Source: JAEUMY01 sp031394355
Lineage (GTDB): Bacteria; Pseudomonadota; Gammaproteobacteria; Burkholderiales; Usitatibacteraceae
Length of the DNA stretch: 55,244 bases
Direction: 5' to 3'
NCBI GenBank assembly: GCA_031394355.1
Contig: JANNSU010000085.1
Location: 1 to 55,244, forward strand
Numbering within the stretch: the first letter of the stretch is position 1; each line of letters opens with the position of its first letter. The notes beneath the pieces are model-generated. The model made no database searches and was not told where the DNA came from. It saw nothing but the letters and a program-made list of their open reading frames with translations. The translations under genes were made by a program, and so were the position numbers. Positions 17,973 through 28,900 of the stretch are shown piece by piece.

Positions 17973-18176
17973 TCAAGCGGGAATATCTGGAATGAGCTGA
18001 GCCTGCAAGTGGGCGGCTTGATCCTTGAGAAGCAGCTTGCGCTTCTTCATCCGTTTCAACTGAAGTTCATCGTGGCCAACTGTCTCCGACAAGACCTTTA
18101 TGGCCAAATCCAGATCCCGATGCTCGAGGAGAAGTTCCTCAATGCGTCTTTGAATGGCATTTTCAGCGTTGATCAT
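17973..18176 (-). CDS. YdcH/DUF465 family small protein
   Basis: A 67-residue protein of the YdcH (DUF465) family. I start it at ATG 18176 (MINAENAIQRRIEELL) because the frame upstream shows no family similarity and the family is about 60-75 residues long. The sequence is one long helical hairpin rich in Arg, Leu, Glu and Lys. It contains the family core EHRDLDLAI...DELQLKRMKKRKLLLKD. Its biochemical role is unknown. It has no signal peptide and should be cytoplasmic. It lies between tRNA-Arg and the efflux operon on the same strand, with its own untranslated gap on each side. Confidence 0.9.
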   Translation of the reverse strand: MINAENAIQRRIEELLLEHRDLDLAIKVLSETVGHDELQLKRMKKRKLLLKDQAAHLQAQLIPDIPA

Positions 18177-18257
18177 GCGGAAATATAGCATGCAGCCCTT
18201 GTGGGCTCGTCGAAGGTATGGCCGAGCGAAGTCATGCTGACATGCGCAACGATTCCT

Positions 18258-18333
18258 TGGCGCCCCCGACACGAATCGAACGTGCGACCTACCCCTTAGG
18301 AGGGGGTAGCTCTATCCACTGAGCTACGGGGGC
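18258..18333 (-). tRNA. tRNA-Arg (anticodon CCT)
   Basis: Seventy-six bases with encoded CCA. The acceptor is GCCCCCG/CGGGGGC, the anticodon stem TACCC-side encloses loop CTCCTAA, and the T-loop is TTCGATT. Confidence 0.93.
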
Positions 18334-18389
18334 GCGGAGGCAGAATGATAATGCGAATTGGTGGGCCGACCGGTAATTGGATGTTCAGC

Positions 18390-18395
18390 TATAAT
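18390..18395 (+). promoter_or_regulatory. -10 element of tRNA-Ser
   Basis: TATAAT 10 bases before the tRNA-Ser 5' end. No good -35 match is visible at 16-18 bp upstream. Confidence 0.6.
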
Positions 18396-18405
18396 CCGCC
18401 GCCTT

Positions 18406-18496
18406 GGAAAGGTGGCAGAGTGGTCGAATGCGCCGGACTCGAAATCCGGTGTACGGGTCTCCCGTACCGTGGGTTCGAATCCCACCCTTTCCGCCA
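18406..18496 (+). tRNA. tRNA-Ser (anticodon CGA)
   Basis: Ninety-one bases with the long variable arm of class II tRNAs and encoded CCA. The acceptor is GGAAAGG/CCTTTCC, the anticodon stem CCGGA/TCCGG encloses loop CTCGAAA, and the T-loop is TTCGAAT. It is directly followed by tandem repeats built on its own 3' end. Confidence 0.96.
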
Positions 18497-18742
18497 GGTT
18501 TTCGGCAGGAAGAAGCGAGCAAACTGCTTTGCTCGCGGGTGGATTCGAAAGGCGACAGCGATGCCGAAGGCCGCTGCGCCGGGGTCGCGGGATGTGACCG
18601 AATCCCACCCTTTCCGCCAGGTTTTCGGCAGGAAGAAGCGAGCAAACTGCTTTGCTCGCGGGTGGATTCGAAAGGCGACAGCGATGCCCATGGCTGCTGC
18701 GTCCGGGTCGCGGGACATGACCGAATCCCGCTGTTTCCGCCA
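18476..18742 (+). repeat. Two 123-bp tandem repeats with tRNA-Ser 3' ends (structured element)
   Basis: The T-loop/T-stem/acceptor end (CGAATCCC...TTCCGCCA) occurs at 18476-18496 in the real tRNA, again at 18599-18619, and in a diverged form at 18722-18742, giving an exact period of 123. Between copies is the core: hairpin GCGAGCAAA/TTTGCTCGC with loop CTGC (first unit 18515-18523/18528-18536), an arm GGGTGGATTCG (18537-18547) complementary to the tail CGAATCCCACCC (18599-18610) with one bulge, and a hairpin CAGCG-at-GCC-gaa-GGC-CGCTG (18556-18576). The 3' copies lack a matching T-stem 5' strand, so they are not tRNAs. The same core follows tRNA-Glu at 11305-11390. Confidence 0.9.
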
Positions 18743-19070
18743 AACTGAACGATCAGCTCTTAAAGCCTGCAGAAATGCTGCGCTTGCATGCGCAAGGATG
18801 GTTCGTGCTCATGCAGAGCAGGCCGAATTGTGCTCTTTGCCAGTTTTCCGATGCGGTCTTGAATGCTCTGCTGCGTCTGACAACCGAGTGAGCGCGCGTC
18901 AGCTGTATACCGTTCGACAATCCGTCGAACTGCATCCCAATTTGAATCCCCGTGCCGTCACTACGGCCCCTGCACGCACTTTTATGCAACTAGCCTGCAT
19001 CAAGGTGCAGCAAAGCGTGGCTGCCGTCTTAACTATCTGAATTAAAAAGACAAATGAGCAGTCGCTATGC

Positions 19071-19092
19071 TTATAGGGGTTTCGCCTATAAT
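19071..19092 (+). promoter_or_regulatory. Dyad overlapping a TATAAT box upstream of the DUF11 operon
   Basis: TTATAGG (19071-19077) and CCTATAA (19085-19091) flank a 7-base loop; TATAAT is at 19087-19092. This could be a -10 element with an overlapping operator. No canonical -35 is visible, so an activator-dependent promoter is possible. Confidence 0.4.
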
Positions 19093-19109
19093 TGGCCGCA
19101 AATTCCACT

Positions 19110-19129
19110 AGGGATTGTCACAATTCCCT
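19110..19129. promoter_or_regulatory. Near-perfect dyad TTGTCACAA within AGGGA/TCCCT arms
   Basis: AGGGATTGT-C-ACAATTCCCT with a single extra T, 18 bases downstream of the TATAAT box. It is operator-like or a leader hairpin; the function is inferred only from symmetry and position. Confidence 0.4.
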
Positions 19130-19428
19130 GACATAAATGCCGGACTTTCCGACAAGCGGATGGGACAATTGCGAAGTTCCTGCGATTACCATTCAAAATC
19201 AATTAGTTAAATTGACTCAGGCCATACCTGTGCCTATTCATTTGGGTTGCTTGTGTGACTTTGTTCATAGGTGTCTAGGTAGCTAGACTGTTAATTTTCG
19301 TAAGCAAGTCAAAAAGTTGCTGTAGATACCTAGGAAGAAACGTATCATTCTTTGCCATGTAGGGGTTTATTCCGCTGTGAACAGGCACTTCAGCGCTGCG
19401 AAACAAGAGATCTAGGAACCTTCTGAAA

Positions 19429-19938
19429 ATGACGAATTGCAAATCGATACTCCTTGCCTCAATTCTGGTTGTCTGGATGGGTGGCGCTCATGCACAGGCT
19501 CCCGCCAGCGCCGGCGGCGTCGAGAGCAAACTTGAAGTCAGCAAGGTCGTCACCAAGGACGGCAAAGAATCGCTGGAACCTGCAGGGACCGCTCGTCCGG
19601 GCGACCTGCTGCAATACGTGGCGAGCTACACCAACAAAGGTCGCGCGGGCGTCTCGAATCTCGAGGCAACCCTGCCAATCCCCTCCAATACCGAACTCGT
19701 CATCGAATCCATCAAGCCGGGTGGGGCCAAGGCCTCCACAGGGGGTTCATCATTTGATGTCGTTCCCTTGAAGCGCAAAGTGCGTCAGGCGAATGGTGCG
19801 GAATTTGAACAGGTCATTCCAGCGCGCGAGTACCGCTCGCTACGTTGGTATCCGGGCGCTCTGGCGGCAGGCGCGACGGTGAGTTTCACTGCACGAGTCA
19901 AAGTCGTTGATGACCGTCAGCCGCCGCAAAAGCAATGA
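19429..19938 (+). CDS. Secreted DUF11-like small protein, first gene of the surface locus
   Basis: A 169-residue exported protein. The Sec signal peptide ends at about residue 23 (GGAHAQAP). The mature part has one DUF11-like beta-sandwich: LEVSKVV...ARPGDLLQYVASYTNKGRAGVSNLEATLPIPSNTEL, then a strand-rich end with LAAGATVSFTARVKV. There is no anchor, so it is likely periplasmic or surface-associated through partners. It begins after the long AT-rich leader and stops 76 bases before the start chosen for the next DUF11 gene. It is probably a subunit or processing partner of the larger DUF11 proteins; that role is inferred from shared domain and position. Confidence 0.75.
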   Translation: MTNCKSILLASILVVWMGGAHAQAPASAGGVESKLEVSKVVTKDGKESLEPAGTARPGDLLQYVASYTNKGRAGVSNLEATLPIPSNTELVIESIKPGGAKASTGGSSFDVVPLKRKVRQANGAEFEQVIPAREYRSLRWYPGALAAGATVSFTARVKVVDDRQPPQKQ

Positions 19939-20014
19939 AGCACCCGGAATCGAAACCGAATCAGCATCAATCGAGTATGAGCATATGAAATCAGGGCACA
20001 CAAAGGAGAACACC

Positions 20015-22810
20015 ATGAGCACTGTGGCACAGCTTTCCCAGAAATGGGGTGGGTTGCGCTCCGGCATCGTGGCAGCACTGCTTCTGATCACCGTCGCAAT
20101 GTTTGCGATGTCTGGTCAATCGGCACATGCGGCCCCGTTGGCGGGAACAACCATTGGCAACCAGGCGGCTGCGACCTATACGGACGGATCAGCCATTTCC
20201 CGGACAGCAACGTCGAACACTGTCAACACAGTTGTTCAACAGGTTGCGTCCTTCACTTTGACGGCAACGCAGTCGAAGACATCGGCACCCGCCGCTCCTG
20301 TCTCCTTCTCGCACACCATCACCAACACCGGTAACGGACCAGACAGCTTCAATCTGGTAGTCACCAATAACGGTGGTGATAACTTCGATCTGACCGGTCT
20401 CACCATCCTCGCCGATACGAATTGCGACGGTATTGGTGAAGCGGCCATCACGTCAGTTGGGCCTTTGGCAGCGTTTACGGGCTCGGCTTGCGTCGTGGTT
20501 CAGGGCAACGTACCGGGTACAGCAACGTCCACGCAGCAGTCGCTCGTCACGATTACCGCAACCAGCGTATTCAACGGTGCTGTGACACAGTTCAACGTGG
20601 ACACCACCATCGTGACCGGCAATGCCGTGGTCAACATTACCGGCAAGTCGATCAGCGCACCGAGCGGCAACCCTGGCACGGGCCCCTACACCTACACGAT
20701 CACGTTCACCAACACGGGTGCAGCAACGGCCCAGAACGTCATCATTGCTGACGTGATTCCGGTTGGCATGACGTATGGATTAAATAGTGGTCGTTGGAGC
20801 GGGTCGGGTGTGACACCTCTCACCGATGCAGGTGGTGCAGGCGATCCTGCCGGCATTACCTACGATCACAACGTGACCAATGCAGGTGCCATCACCGCAG
20901 TCATCGCGTCGATTGCGCCGAACGTGACCCAGAACATTACCTTCCAGGTCAATGTGCCGCTTTCCACTCCGCCGGGCGTGATCAACAACACCGCGCGTCT
21001 TTGCTACACGGACAACACCACGGGTGGCGTGCAGGTTCCGGCTACATGTAGTGCGGCCAACGTCACCACCACGGGGACGGCGTCGAACACAGTACCGTTC
21101 ACGGTCAACCAGCTTGCCGTTGTGCGTGCCAATGCCAGCGCAACAGACAGCTCCGGTGCGGCCAGCGACACGGTTACAGTGGCTTCTGCGCCTCAGGGCG
21201 GTACCGTGACGTTCAACAACTACATCTGGAACTTGGGTAATGGTCCGGATAGCTTTGTCATCACCACGTCGGGAAGCACTTTCCCCGTCGGCACCACGTT
21301 CCAGTTGTTTCAGCAGGATGGCGTGACGCCGCTGGTGGGTAGTACGACACCGTCGATTCCCGCAAGTGAAACCGCTGCAGCGTGTACGGCTGGTAACGGA
21401 TTCGCCGAAGACACGACAAACAACCGATGCGGTTATCGTGTTGTGCTGCGTGCAACGCTCCCAGGTGGTGCATCGGGTGGCGGCGCCTACAACATCGTGA
21501 AGACGGCAACCTCAACGTTCAACGCGGCGGTGTTTGACCCGGTTACGGACAGCTTGACAACCATCATCGGCAGCACGGTTGACTTGCGTAACGGTGCAGC
21601 CAATACGTTGGGTACGGGTGCTGGTCCTGAAGGTGCCCCGGTGACGACCAACACGGTCAATCCGGGTGCCTCAACCACGTTTGTGTTGAAGATCAACAAC
21701 ACTGCTGGTCCGGCAGACACTTACAACCTCGCAGCCAGCACAGATAATTCGTTCGCGACTTTGGTGCTGCCTGCAGGTTGGACCGTGACGTTCCGTGCCG
21801 ACGGTGGTGCAGGTGACTGCTCTACAACGGGAGCGATCGTCAGCAACACTGGTGTGGTCAACACTGTTTCAAACGTGACAGTCTGCGCAATTGTGGCAGT
21901 GCCGGCCAATTCCGCCGCTTCACCTGCGCCGGGAACCAGCCTGTTCTTCCGTGCGTTGTCACCCACCACCAGCGTTGTCGACCGCAAGCATGATGCCGTG
22001 ATCGTGAATACGGTCCGTAACATCGTGTTTACGCCGAACAACACGGGACAAGTCTTCCCGGGCGGTACGGTTGTGTACACGCATACGGTTACCAACAGCG
22101 GCAACGTCATTGAAGGCGACACAGCGGGCGAAGTCACATTCGCTAGTGTGATGTCGGGTGCAACAACGTCTTGGGCGACTTCGCTGTACTGGGATCGCAA
22201 CAACGATGGCGTTCTCGATGGTGGTGACCCTGTCATCAGCGATCTGTCGGCGCTCACCGGCGGTACAGGTGGCGCATCGACAGCCGCCGGTCTGGATCCG
22301 GGTGAAACTGCTCGCTTCTTTGTCCGCGTGAATGCACCAATCAGCGCAAACCTCGGGGATAACAACGTCGTGACCACGACGGCGACCGTAGTGGGGGTCG
22401 TCAACACGATCGCGGCACCTGTGGTGGCCCCTGTGACAGATAGCACCACTGTGATCTCTGGTCAGGTTCGCCTGGAGAAGCAACAGGCGCTGGACGCCAA
22501 CTGTGACGGTGTTGCCGACACGGCGTTCAGCATTGCACCGATCACTACTGGTGCCATACCTGGTGCATGCATCCGCTACCGCATCACCATTGAAAACCAG
22601 GGCACGAGTGCTGTGACCACGCTGGTGGTGTCGGATGCAACGCCAGCAAACACCACGTATCACATCACCGTTGCTGCGGCTATCACTGGCGCGGGCAATT
22701 CGGTGACGGCGCCAGCAGGTGGTGCGACAGGTACGGTGCAGGCAACGATCCCGACACTGGCGGCAGGCGTCACGCAGTTCCTGACGTTTGGTGTACGAAT
22801 CGATCCATAA
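20015..22810 (+). CDS. DUF11-repeat exported protein (931 residues)
   Basis: A surface or periplasmic repeat protein. I start it at ATG 20015 because AAGGAG lies 8 bases upstream and the protein then opens with a signal peptide (residues 1-40, ending QSAHAAP). An upstream in-frame start would put the signal inside the protein. The mature part is a string of about seven DUF11/TIGR01451-type beta-sandwich repeats, each with a core like VSFSHTITNTGNGPDSFNLVVTN or YTYTITFTNTGAATAQNV and conserved Asp/Gly turns such as DTNCDGIGE and DANCDGVAD, which may bind calcium. It ends in a repeat (LTFGVRIDP) without transmembrane, LPXTG or autotransporter segment. A hairpin follows at 22822, then the barrel-bearing DUF11 gene. 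Confidence 0.85.
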   Translation: MSTVAQLSQKWGGLRSGIVAALLLITVAMFAMSGQSAHAAPLAGTTIGNQAAATYTDGSAISRTATSNTVNTVVQQVASFTLTATQSKTSAPAAPVSFSHTITNTGNGPDSFNLVVTNNGGDNFDLTGLTILADTNCDGIGEAAITSVGPLAAFTGSACVVVQGNVPGTATSTQQSLVTITATSVFNGAVTQFNVDTTIVTGNAVVNITGKSISAPSGNPGTGPYTYTITFTNTGAATAQNVIIADVIPVGMTYGLNSGRWSGSGVTPLTDAGGAGDPAGITYDHNVTNAGAITAVIASIAPNVTQNITFQVNVPLSTPPGVINNTARLCYTDNTTGGVQVPATCSAANVTTTGTASNTVPFTVNQLAVVRANASATDSSGAASDTVTVASAPQGGTVTFNNYIWNLGNGPDSFVITTSGSTFPVGTTFQLFQQDGVTPLVGSTTPSIPASETAAACTAGNGFAEDTTNNRCGYRVVLRATLPGGASGGGAYNIVKTATSTFNAAVFDPVTDSLTTIIGSTVDLRNGAANTLGTGAGPEGAPVTTNTVNPGASTTFVLKINNTAGPADTYNLAASTDNSFATLVLPAGWTVTFRADGGAGDCSTTGAIVSNTGVVNTVSNVTVCAIVAVPANSAASPAPGTSLFFRALSPTTSVVDRKHDAVIVNTVRNIVFTPNNTGQVFPGGTVVYTHTVTNSGNVIEGDTAGEVTFASVMSGATTSWATSLYWDRNNDGVLDGGDPVISDLSALTGGTGGASTAAGLDPGETARFFVRVNAPISANLGDNNVVTTTATVVGVVNTIAAPVVAPVTDSTTVISGQVRLEKQQALDANCDGVADTAFSIAPITTGAIPGACIRYRITIENQGTSAVTTLVVSDATPANTTYHITVAAAITGAGNSVTAPAGGATGTVQATIPTLAAGVTQFLTFGVRIDP

Positions 22811-22821
22811 GTAGTTGAGGA

Positions 22822-22852
22822 TTCGCGGAGAGGCGACATGCTTCTCCGCGAA
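22822..22852 (+). terminator. Intercistronic 10-bp hairpin without T-tract
   Basis: TTCGCGGAGA (22822-22831) and TCTCCGCGAA (22843-22852), 11-base loop, 12 bases after the 931-residue gene. With no T-run, partial termination or mRNA stabilisation is more likely than full termination. An ATG at 22838 lies in its loop, which argues against that as the next gene's start. Confidence 0.6.
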
Positions 22853-22993
22853 GATTCGCAGCGGTGGCAACAGTGTTTTGCGCAGTTGTTTGCAATCACC
22901 GCTGCTTTTCGATGTGCGTTGGTGACAGGGTTCACAGAGCGTGCATCGAAAAGCAAACACAATTCAAGGCAGACTCAATCATTGCCTGTCGAA

Positions 22994-25900
22994 ATGAGAA
23001 CGGAATACGGGACCGCCATCAATGCCAACGGAGACTTCAGCGAAAAACTAGCTGCCAAGCTGGTCTACGTCTGGCTGGTGTTCCTGGCATTGCTGCTGTT
23101 TTCAGCGGCGGCACTGGCCGGTCCACCGGCTGGCACGGTCATTCCCAACACGGCAAATGGAACGGCAGTTCTGCTGGGCAATCCGATCATCCTGCCCACC
23201 TCGAACACCGTGCAGGTTACGGTTCAGGGTAGCGCAACGGGTGCAACACTCACGCTGAATCAGACGGTCAACAGCTTCCCGGGTACGACGCTCACTTTCC
23301 CGCATACCCTGACCAATGGCACCACTGCCGATACGTATGCGCTCTCCACGCTTGACCTTCCTGGTGGTTTCAACTTCACGAGCTTGACCATCCTCCCGGA
23401 TGCGAATGGCGATGGCATTCCGGATAGCCTGGTACCCATCGCGACCAGTGGTGCGTTGGCTGTCGGTCAGGTGTTTCGCTTTGTTGTGGTCGCTGTAGTG
23501 CCTGCCGGTGCGGCAATTGGTTCGTCTGACCAATTCCGGATCAGCGCCAATGCGCCCAGTCTCGGCGGTACGCCGCTGGTAAACATCGACACGGTCAATG
23601 TTCAGGCACCGCCTGCCCCGGCGGACCCTTGCGCCTTGCTCATCAGCAAGACGATCAGCCAGATCAGCGGCCCCTCTCCAGCGGGACCGTTGGTCGTGCG
23701 CATTGCCTATAACAATCCCTCCTGTGCAGACGGTACCAAGACGAGTGTCAATCTGCGTGACGCGCTCACGACAGGGTTCGAGTATGTGGCGGGAAGTGGA
23801 AAGTGGGGCTATGTCAGCACGCCACTTGAAATTGCCTTGACTGATGTGGCAGGTGATCAGCAAACGGGATCTCAGGGTGTCATCAGCTACGAGGCAGGTA
23901 GCGGCCTGGTCAATGCGACGATCAGCTCCATCGCCCCGGGGCAGGGTGGCTATGTGTCGTTTCAGGTCAATATCGCAGCGGGTTTGCCGGTCGCGACTTC
24001 GCTCGACAATACCGCCACCGCGTCCGGCTCCGCACTCAACGGGCCCTTCGTCATCCGCAGCAACCGCGTCAGCTATGTGGTGACGGGCCGGCTCGGTGTC
24101 AGGCTGGTGGGACAAACGCTTGGCCCGGTCACGCCTGGCGAGGTGGTTCTGTTCAAGAACGTTGTCACCAACATCGGGGACATACCCGACACCTACAACG
24201 TGACGCTGGGCACGAGCAACTACCCCGCTGGCACGACGTTTCAACTTTTCAAGGCGGATGGGGTCACCCCGCTCGCGGATTCCAACGGCGATGGCATCCC
24301 GGATACCGGTGTGCTCGTGCCGGGTGCTTCAATCGATGTGATCGTTCGCGTCCGCCTGCCGGCCACTGCAGTGGGCGGGCCGTTTTCCATTCAGAAGACT
24401 GCGCGATCCATTGCTGCTTCCAGCGTTTTCTCAACGGACCTTGATCGAGTCACGGCGTTGGCAAAGTCCTGTCGGATCATCATGGATCCGGACCACACCG
24501 GCAAGGTTGGAGTGGGTCGTCTGATCACCTACCCACACGTCATCACGAATATGGGAAACTGCGATGAAACCGTGACATTCCCCGGCGTATTCAAGACCGA
24601 CTCGCGCACAACATGGTCTTCCGAGGTTTATCTGGATGAGGGCATGAACAACAAGTCCTCGACAGCGGCCAAGGTCGCCGGACTGGTCGATGGCAATGAC
24701 GTGCTGGTCACCGAAACGACCAACTTCATTCTTCGTCCCGGACAGTCCCAGCGAATCCTGGTGAGGGTTCGTGCATCGATGAATGCGGCACCGACAGATC
24801 AGAACATCACGATAGTGCTGGCTGTGTCCACCAGCAACACAGATCTCAAGATCACCGACATCACCTCGATTGACAGTGATGGTATCGGGGCAATCGACAA
24901 TGACATCCGCAACTACACCGATATCAGGCGTCTGGTGCCGACCGTGTGGGCATTTGTCGGGACGCCGCTCTATCTCAGGGCCAATGCAACGTCATGCAAC
25001 CAGCTGCCTGCTGTGGTGGAGTCGCGTACAGTCGTCATCACCGGCCCCAACGGCGAGCAGGAGACTGTCACCGCCATCGAAACAGGACCGAATACCAGCA
25101 TCTTCGAGGTTGTGCCGTTCCCGACGCGGCGGCCGCCAGTCAGCGCGGAAAATGGTTTCCTCGAAGGGCTGCCCGGAGACACGTTTGATGTGAGCCTCCT
25201 GGGTTGCGGACGTCGCATTGCCACCACCGTGACGTTGATTGATCCGGCGGGCATTGTGTTCGACAGCAACAGCAATGAGCCGATCAGCGGCGCTGTGGTC
25301 AGGTTGGTGTTGGCCACAGGCGGTTCGTGCACGAATACCGCTGCTGTGGTTCAAACCATGAATTCGGCCACAGGCCAGTTGGCAGCTTCTGCGAACCCGG
25401 TTACCACGGGTGCGGATGGGCGCTTCCAGTTTCCGGTGATTTCCCAGGGCCAGTATTGCGTGATCGTCACCCCACCAAACGGCTATTCGTTTGCGTCCGC
25501 TGTGCCATTCACCGCGCTCCCCGCCGGTCGGAACATTCTCGCGGTTGGCCCGACCAGCGGTCCCTCTTATGGCGGGACATTCTCGATCAGTTCCGCAACC
25601 GGGTCTGTCGCCATGGACATTCCTGTGGACCCGTCAGCCGTGACCGGCCTGTTCGTGCAGAAGTCGGTTCAACGCGAAGTCGTGGAGCTTGGCGACTCGC
25701 TGGATTACACGGTCAAGGTACGCAACCAGGCTGGCGTGGCGCTGAATCGTGCAGACGTGCAGGTTGTTGACGCATTGCCGCCTGGATTCTCCTTCGTGAA
25801 AGGCACCGCGAGACTGGGTGGCCAGCCTATCGCTGACCCGGTCGGTCAGGTCGGACCTTTGCTCACGTTCAATGCCGGTCGTCTGGCTGGCAGCCAGGAA

Positions 25901-28900
25901 GTCACACTGACCTATCGCGTTCGTGTTGGTCCGGGTGCACTGCAGGGTGACGGCATCAACCGGGTGTTCGCTACCTATACGGTTGCCGGTGTGGAGACCC
26001 AATCCAATGTCGCAACGGCACGGGTCAGAGTGCAGGGCGGGGTGTTCAGCGAAAAGGCTTACCTCATCGGGAAGATCTACGCGGATTGCAATGCGAATGG
26101 GACACAGGATGCTGGTGAGGTGGGTGTGCCCGGTGTTCGATTCTTCCTTGAAGATGGCACAAGTGTCATCAGCGACTCGGAAGGCAAGTACAGCCTGTAT
26201 GGCCTGACGGCCAAAACTCGCGTGTTCAAGGCTGATCCATCGACGCTGCCAGCAGGTGCCAAGCTTTCGCTCATGGGCAATCGCAGTGCCGGCAAGTCAG
26301 GCACTCGCTTCCTCGACCTGAAGAATGGAGAACTGCATCGTGCTGACTTCGCGATCGAAGGCTGTGCAAATGGCATCGATGCAGAGGTGAGCGCACGTCG
26401 CAAAGTGGCGCGGGATACAAACATTGAGATTGAAGGACGGCTTCAGCAAAAACTGGAAACAGATACTCGAGCGAGTCAGATCAGTGATCCCAGGGCCCTG
26501 CCGGCCTCGGGCACGCTGGGAAATACGCAGGGCGGCAATACCTCGTCGATTGCGCCCCTCGATACGGCTGCACAAAAGCCTGCCACCGCCACTGCACAAA
26601 CTGCACTGCCAACTGCCACGATCATGGAGCTGGCTGCTGCAAGGCAGTCAACACTGGGTCCTCGTACCGTCAAGGTCCTGGCAATTCCTTTGGAAGTGCT
26701 CATTCAGGATGCTGACAACACACTTGCTTTCATCGGCCTCAAGGACGGAGACCGGCTGCCGTATGCGCAGACCACGATCCAGGTGAAAGGCGTGGAAGGT
26801 ACCCGGTTTGCGCTGTCGATAAATGGTGTTGACCTGACGGCTGATCGTGTCGGCAAACGTACTTCAGTACCCGAGAAGAAGCTGCAGGCGTGGGAGTTTG
26901 TCGGTGTGGATCTCAAGGCGGGTGCAAACCAGCTCAAGCTGACCCAGTTCGACTCGTTCGGCAATGAGCGGGGCGTACTCGCCATCTCGGTCGTTGCACC
27001 CGACAAGCTCGGCAAGCTGTTGGTCGATCTGCCGAAAGGCGGTGCAGTGGCGGATGGGCGAACGCCTGCGAAGATTGTTGTGAGACTCACCGATGACAAG
27101 GGTGTACCCGTCACTGTTCGCACACCGATCAGCCTTGAGACGACCAGTGGCGTGTGGAAGGTGGAAGATCTCGATCCTCGCGAGCAGGGAACTCAAACTT
27201 TCATCGAAGGCGGCACAGCAACATTTGATCTACTGCCACCAGCTCAGCCAGGGAATGCGAATATTCGCGTGTCCTCCGGCATCATTGAAACGGAAATCAA
27301 GCTGGATTTCATGCCCGACCTGCGCGATCTGATTGCAGCCGGCGTCATTGAGGGTGTGCTCAATCTGCGCAAGTTGAGCGCCAATGCGATGCAGCCCACG
27401 CGGAGCCAGGACGGATTCGAACAGGAGCTGACGCACTTCTCCCGGTCGAGCAACGACGGCAAACGCGACACGTCTGCTCGCGCAGCCTTCTTCCTCAAGG
27501 GCAAGGTGAAGGGCGAGTATCTCCTCACGATGGCATATGACTCCGACAAGGATGGCCGTGAGCGGCTCTTCCGCGACATCCAGCCTGACGAGTTCTATCC
27601 TGTCTATGGCGACGCCTCTTCACGCGGCTTTGATGCGCAATCCACCCAACGATTCTATGTGCGAGTCGACAAGCAGAAGTCCTGGTTGTTGTACGGTGAC
27701 TTCACCACGAACAGTGATGGCAACTCCCGCCGCTTGGCGAACTACAACCGTTCGTTGACAGGCGCCAAGGCTCACTACGAAGAGGGCAAGGTGTCGGCGA
27801 ACGTGTTCGCAAGCCGCGACTCGACCAGGCAGGACATTGAGGAAATTCGTGCGAACGGCACGTCGGGACCGTACACGCTTTCCTCCAACAAGGGACTCAT
27901 AAACAGTGAAAAAGTAGAAGTCCTGACGCGCGATCGCAACCAGCCTTCACTGGTGCTGAAGGCCGTGGCACAGAGCCGCTTCAGCGACTATGAGATTGAG
28001 CCCTTCACCGGCCGCATCCTGTTCCGTGCGCCGGTTGCCAGCCTGGATGCAGACCTGAACCCGATTTCCATTCGTGTGACGTATGAAGTTGATCAGGGCG
28101 GCGCAGAATTCTGGGTTGCCGGTGGCGATGTGAATGTCAAGGTTACGGACCGGATCGAAGTTGGCGCAACATTTGTCAAAGACCGGAACCCAGTGGAGCC
28201 GTTTGAAATGCGTGGCATCAATGCCACGGTCAAGCTGGCCGAGCGCACGCTGCTCACCGGCGAGTTTGCCCAGACGGAAAAGCCACTCGGCAACTTGAAT
28301 GCGGGCGGCATCACTGCGGGCTCAACTGCTGCCGGGAATGGGCCGCAGAAGGGTAATGCCCAGCGTGTGGAACTCAAGCACCGTACCGACAAGCTGGATG
28401 TGGAAGTCTATGCGGGGCGGAGTGACGCAGGCTTTGACAATGCCGCCGCATCGATTTCAAGGGGTCGCGAGGAAGCGGGCGTCAAGGCGAATATTCGCAT
28501 CGATGCAAAGACCACGGTGAAGGTCGAAGCGTTGCACACGGGCGACAGGACCACCAATGCAAGCCGTCAAGGCATCCAGGCATCTGTCGAGCGTTCACTG
28601 GAAAACGGACTCCGGGTTGAAGCTGCAGTTCGGCACGCAAAGGAAACCACGACTGCCGCACTGCCGACCTTCCCCAATGATTTGAATGCCGGGTCAACAG
28701 GCACCACGCCCAATGAGGTAACGAGTATTCGCGGCCGCGTGACCGGCCCCATGCCTGGGCTTAAGGACGCCACTGTGTATGGCGAGCTGGAAGTCGACGT
28801 GAAGGACTCGGATCGCAAGGTCGCGGCCGTTGGCGGTGAGTATTTGTTGCCCAACAAGGGTCGCGTCTACGCCCGCCATGAATTCATTTCCAGCCTGACA

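Larger units (their letters stand above)
18743..19428. other. 686-bp gap: upstream region and long leader of the DUF11 operon
   Basis: No believable protein gene. The first 300 bases hold short dyads (GTTCGAC/GTCGAAC at 18912-18930; CTGCA/TGCAG near 18993-19009). The last 340 bases are more AT-rich than the neighbours and contain dyads at 19071-19091, 19110-19129 and 19273-19288 (GTCTAG/CTAGAC with a 4-base loop). This points to a regulated promoter with a long untranslated leader, or an unannotated small RNA. I recognise no known riboswitch class. Confidence 0.5.

Noticed and set aside
18476..18742. CRISPR array
   Set aside because: Only two units, with no unique spacers between short repeats and no cas genes.
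18345..19040. A 231-codon plus-strand frame across tRNA-Ser and its repeats
   Set aside because: It translates a tRNA and structured repeats; the repeats keep RNA pairing, not protein sequence.
22838..22993. Alternative upstream start of the DUF11/barrel gene at 22838
   Set aside because: It lies in the loop of the 22822-22852 hairpin and would bury the signal peptide 70 residues inside.
28721..28732. Extra copies of the iterated palindrome (GAGTATTCGC here, and GAATATTGCG near 16183)
   Set aside because: Mismatches fall in the core, so symmetry is lost.
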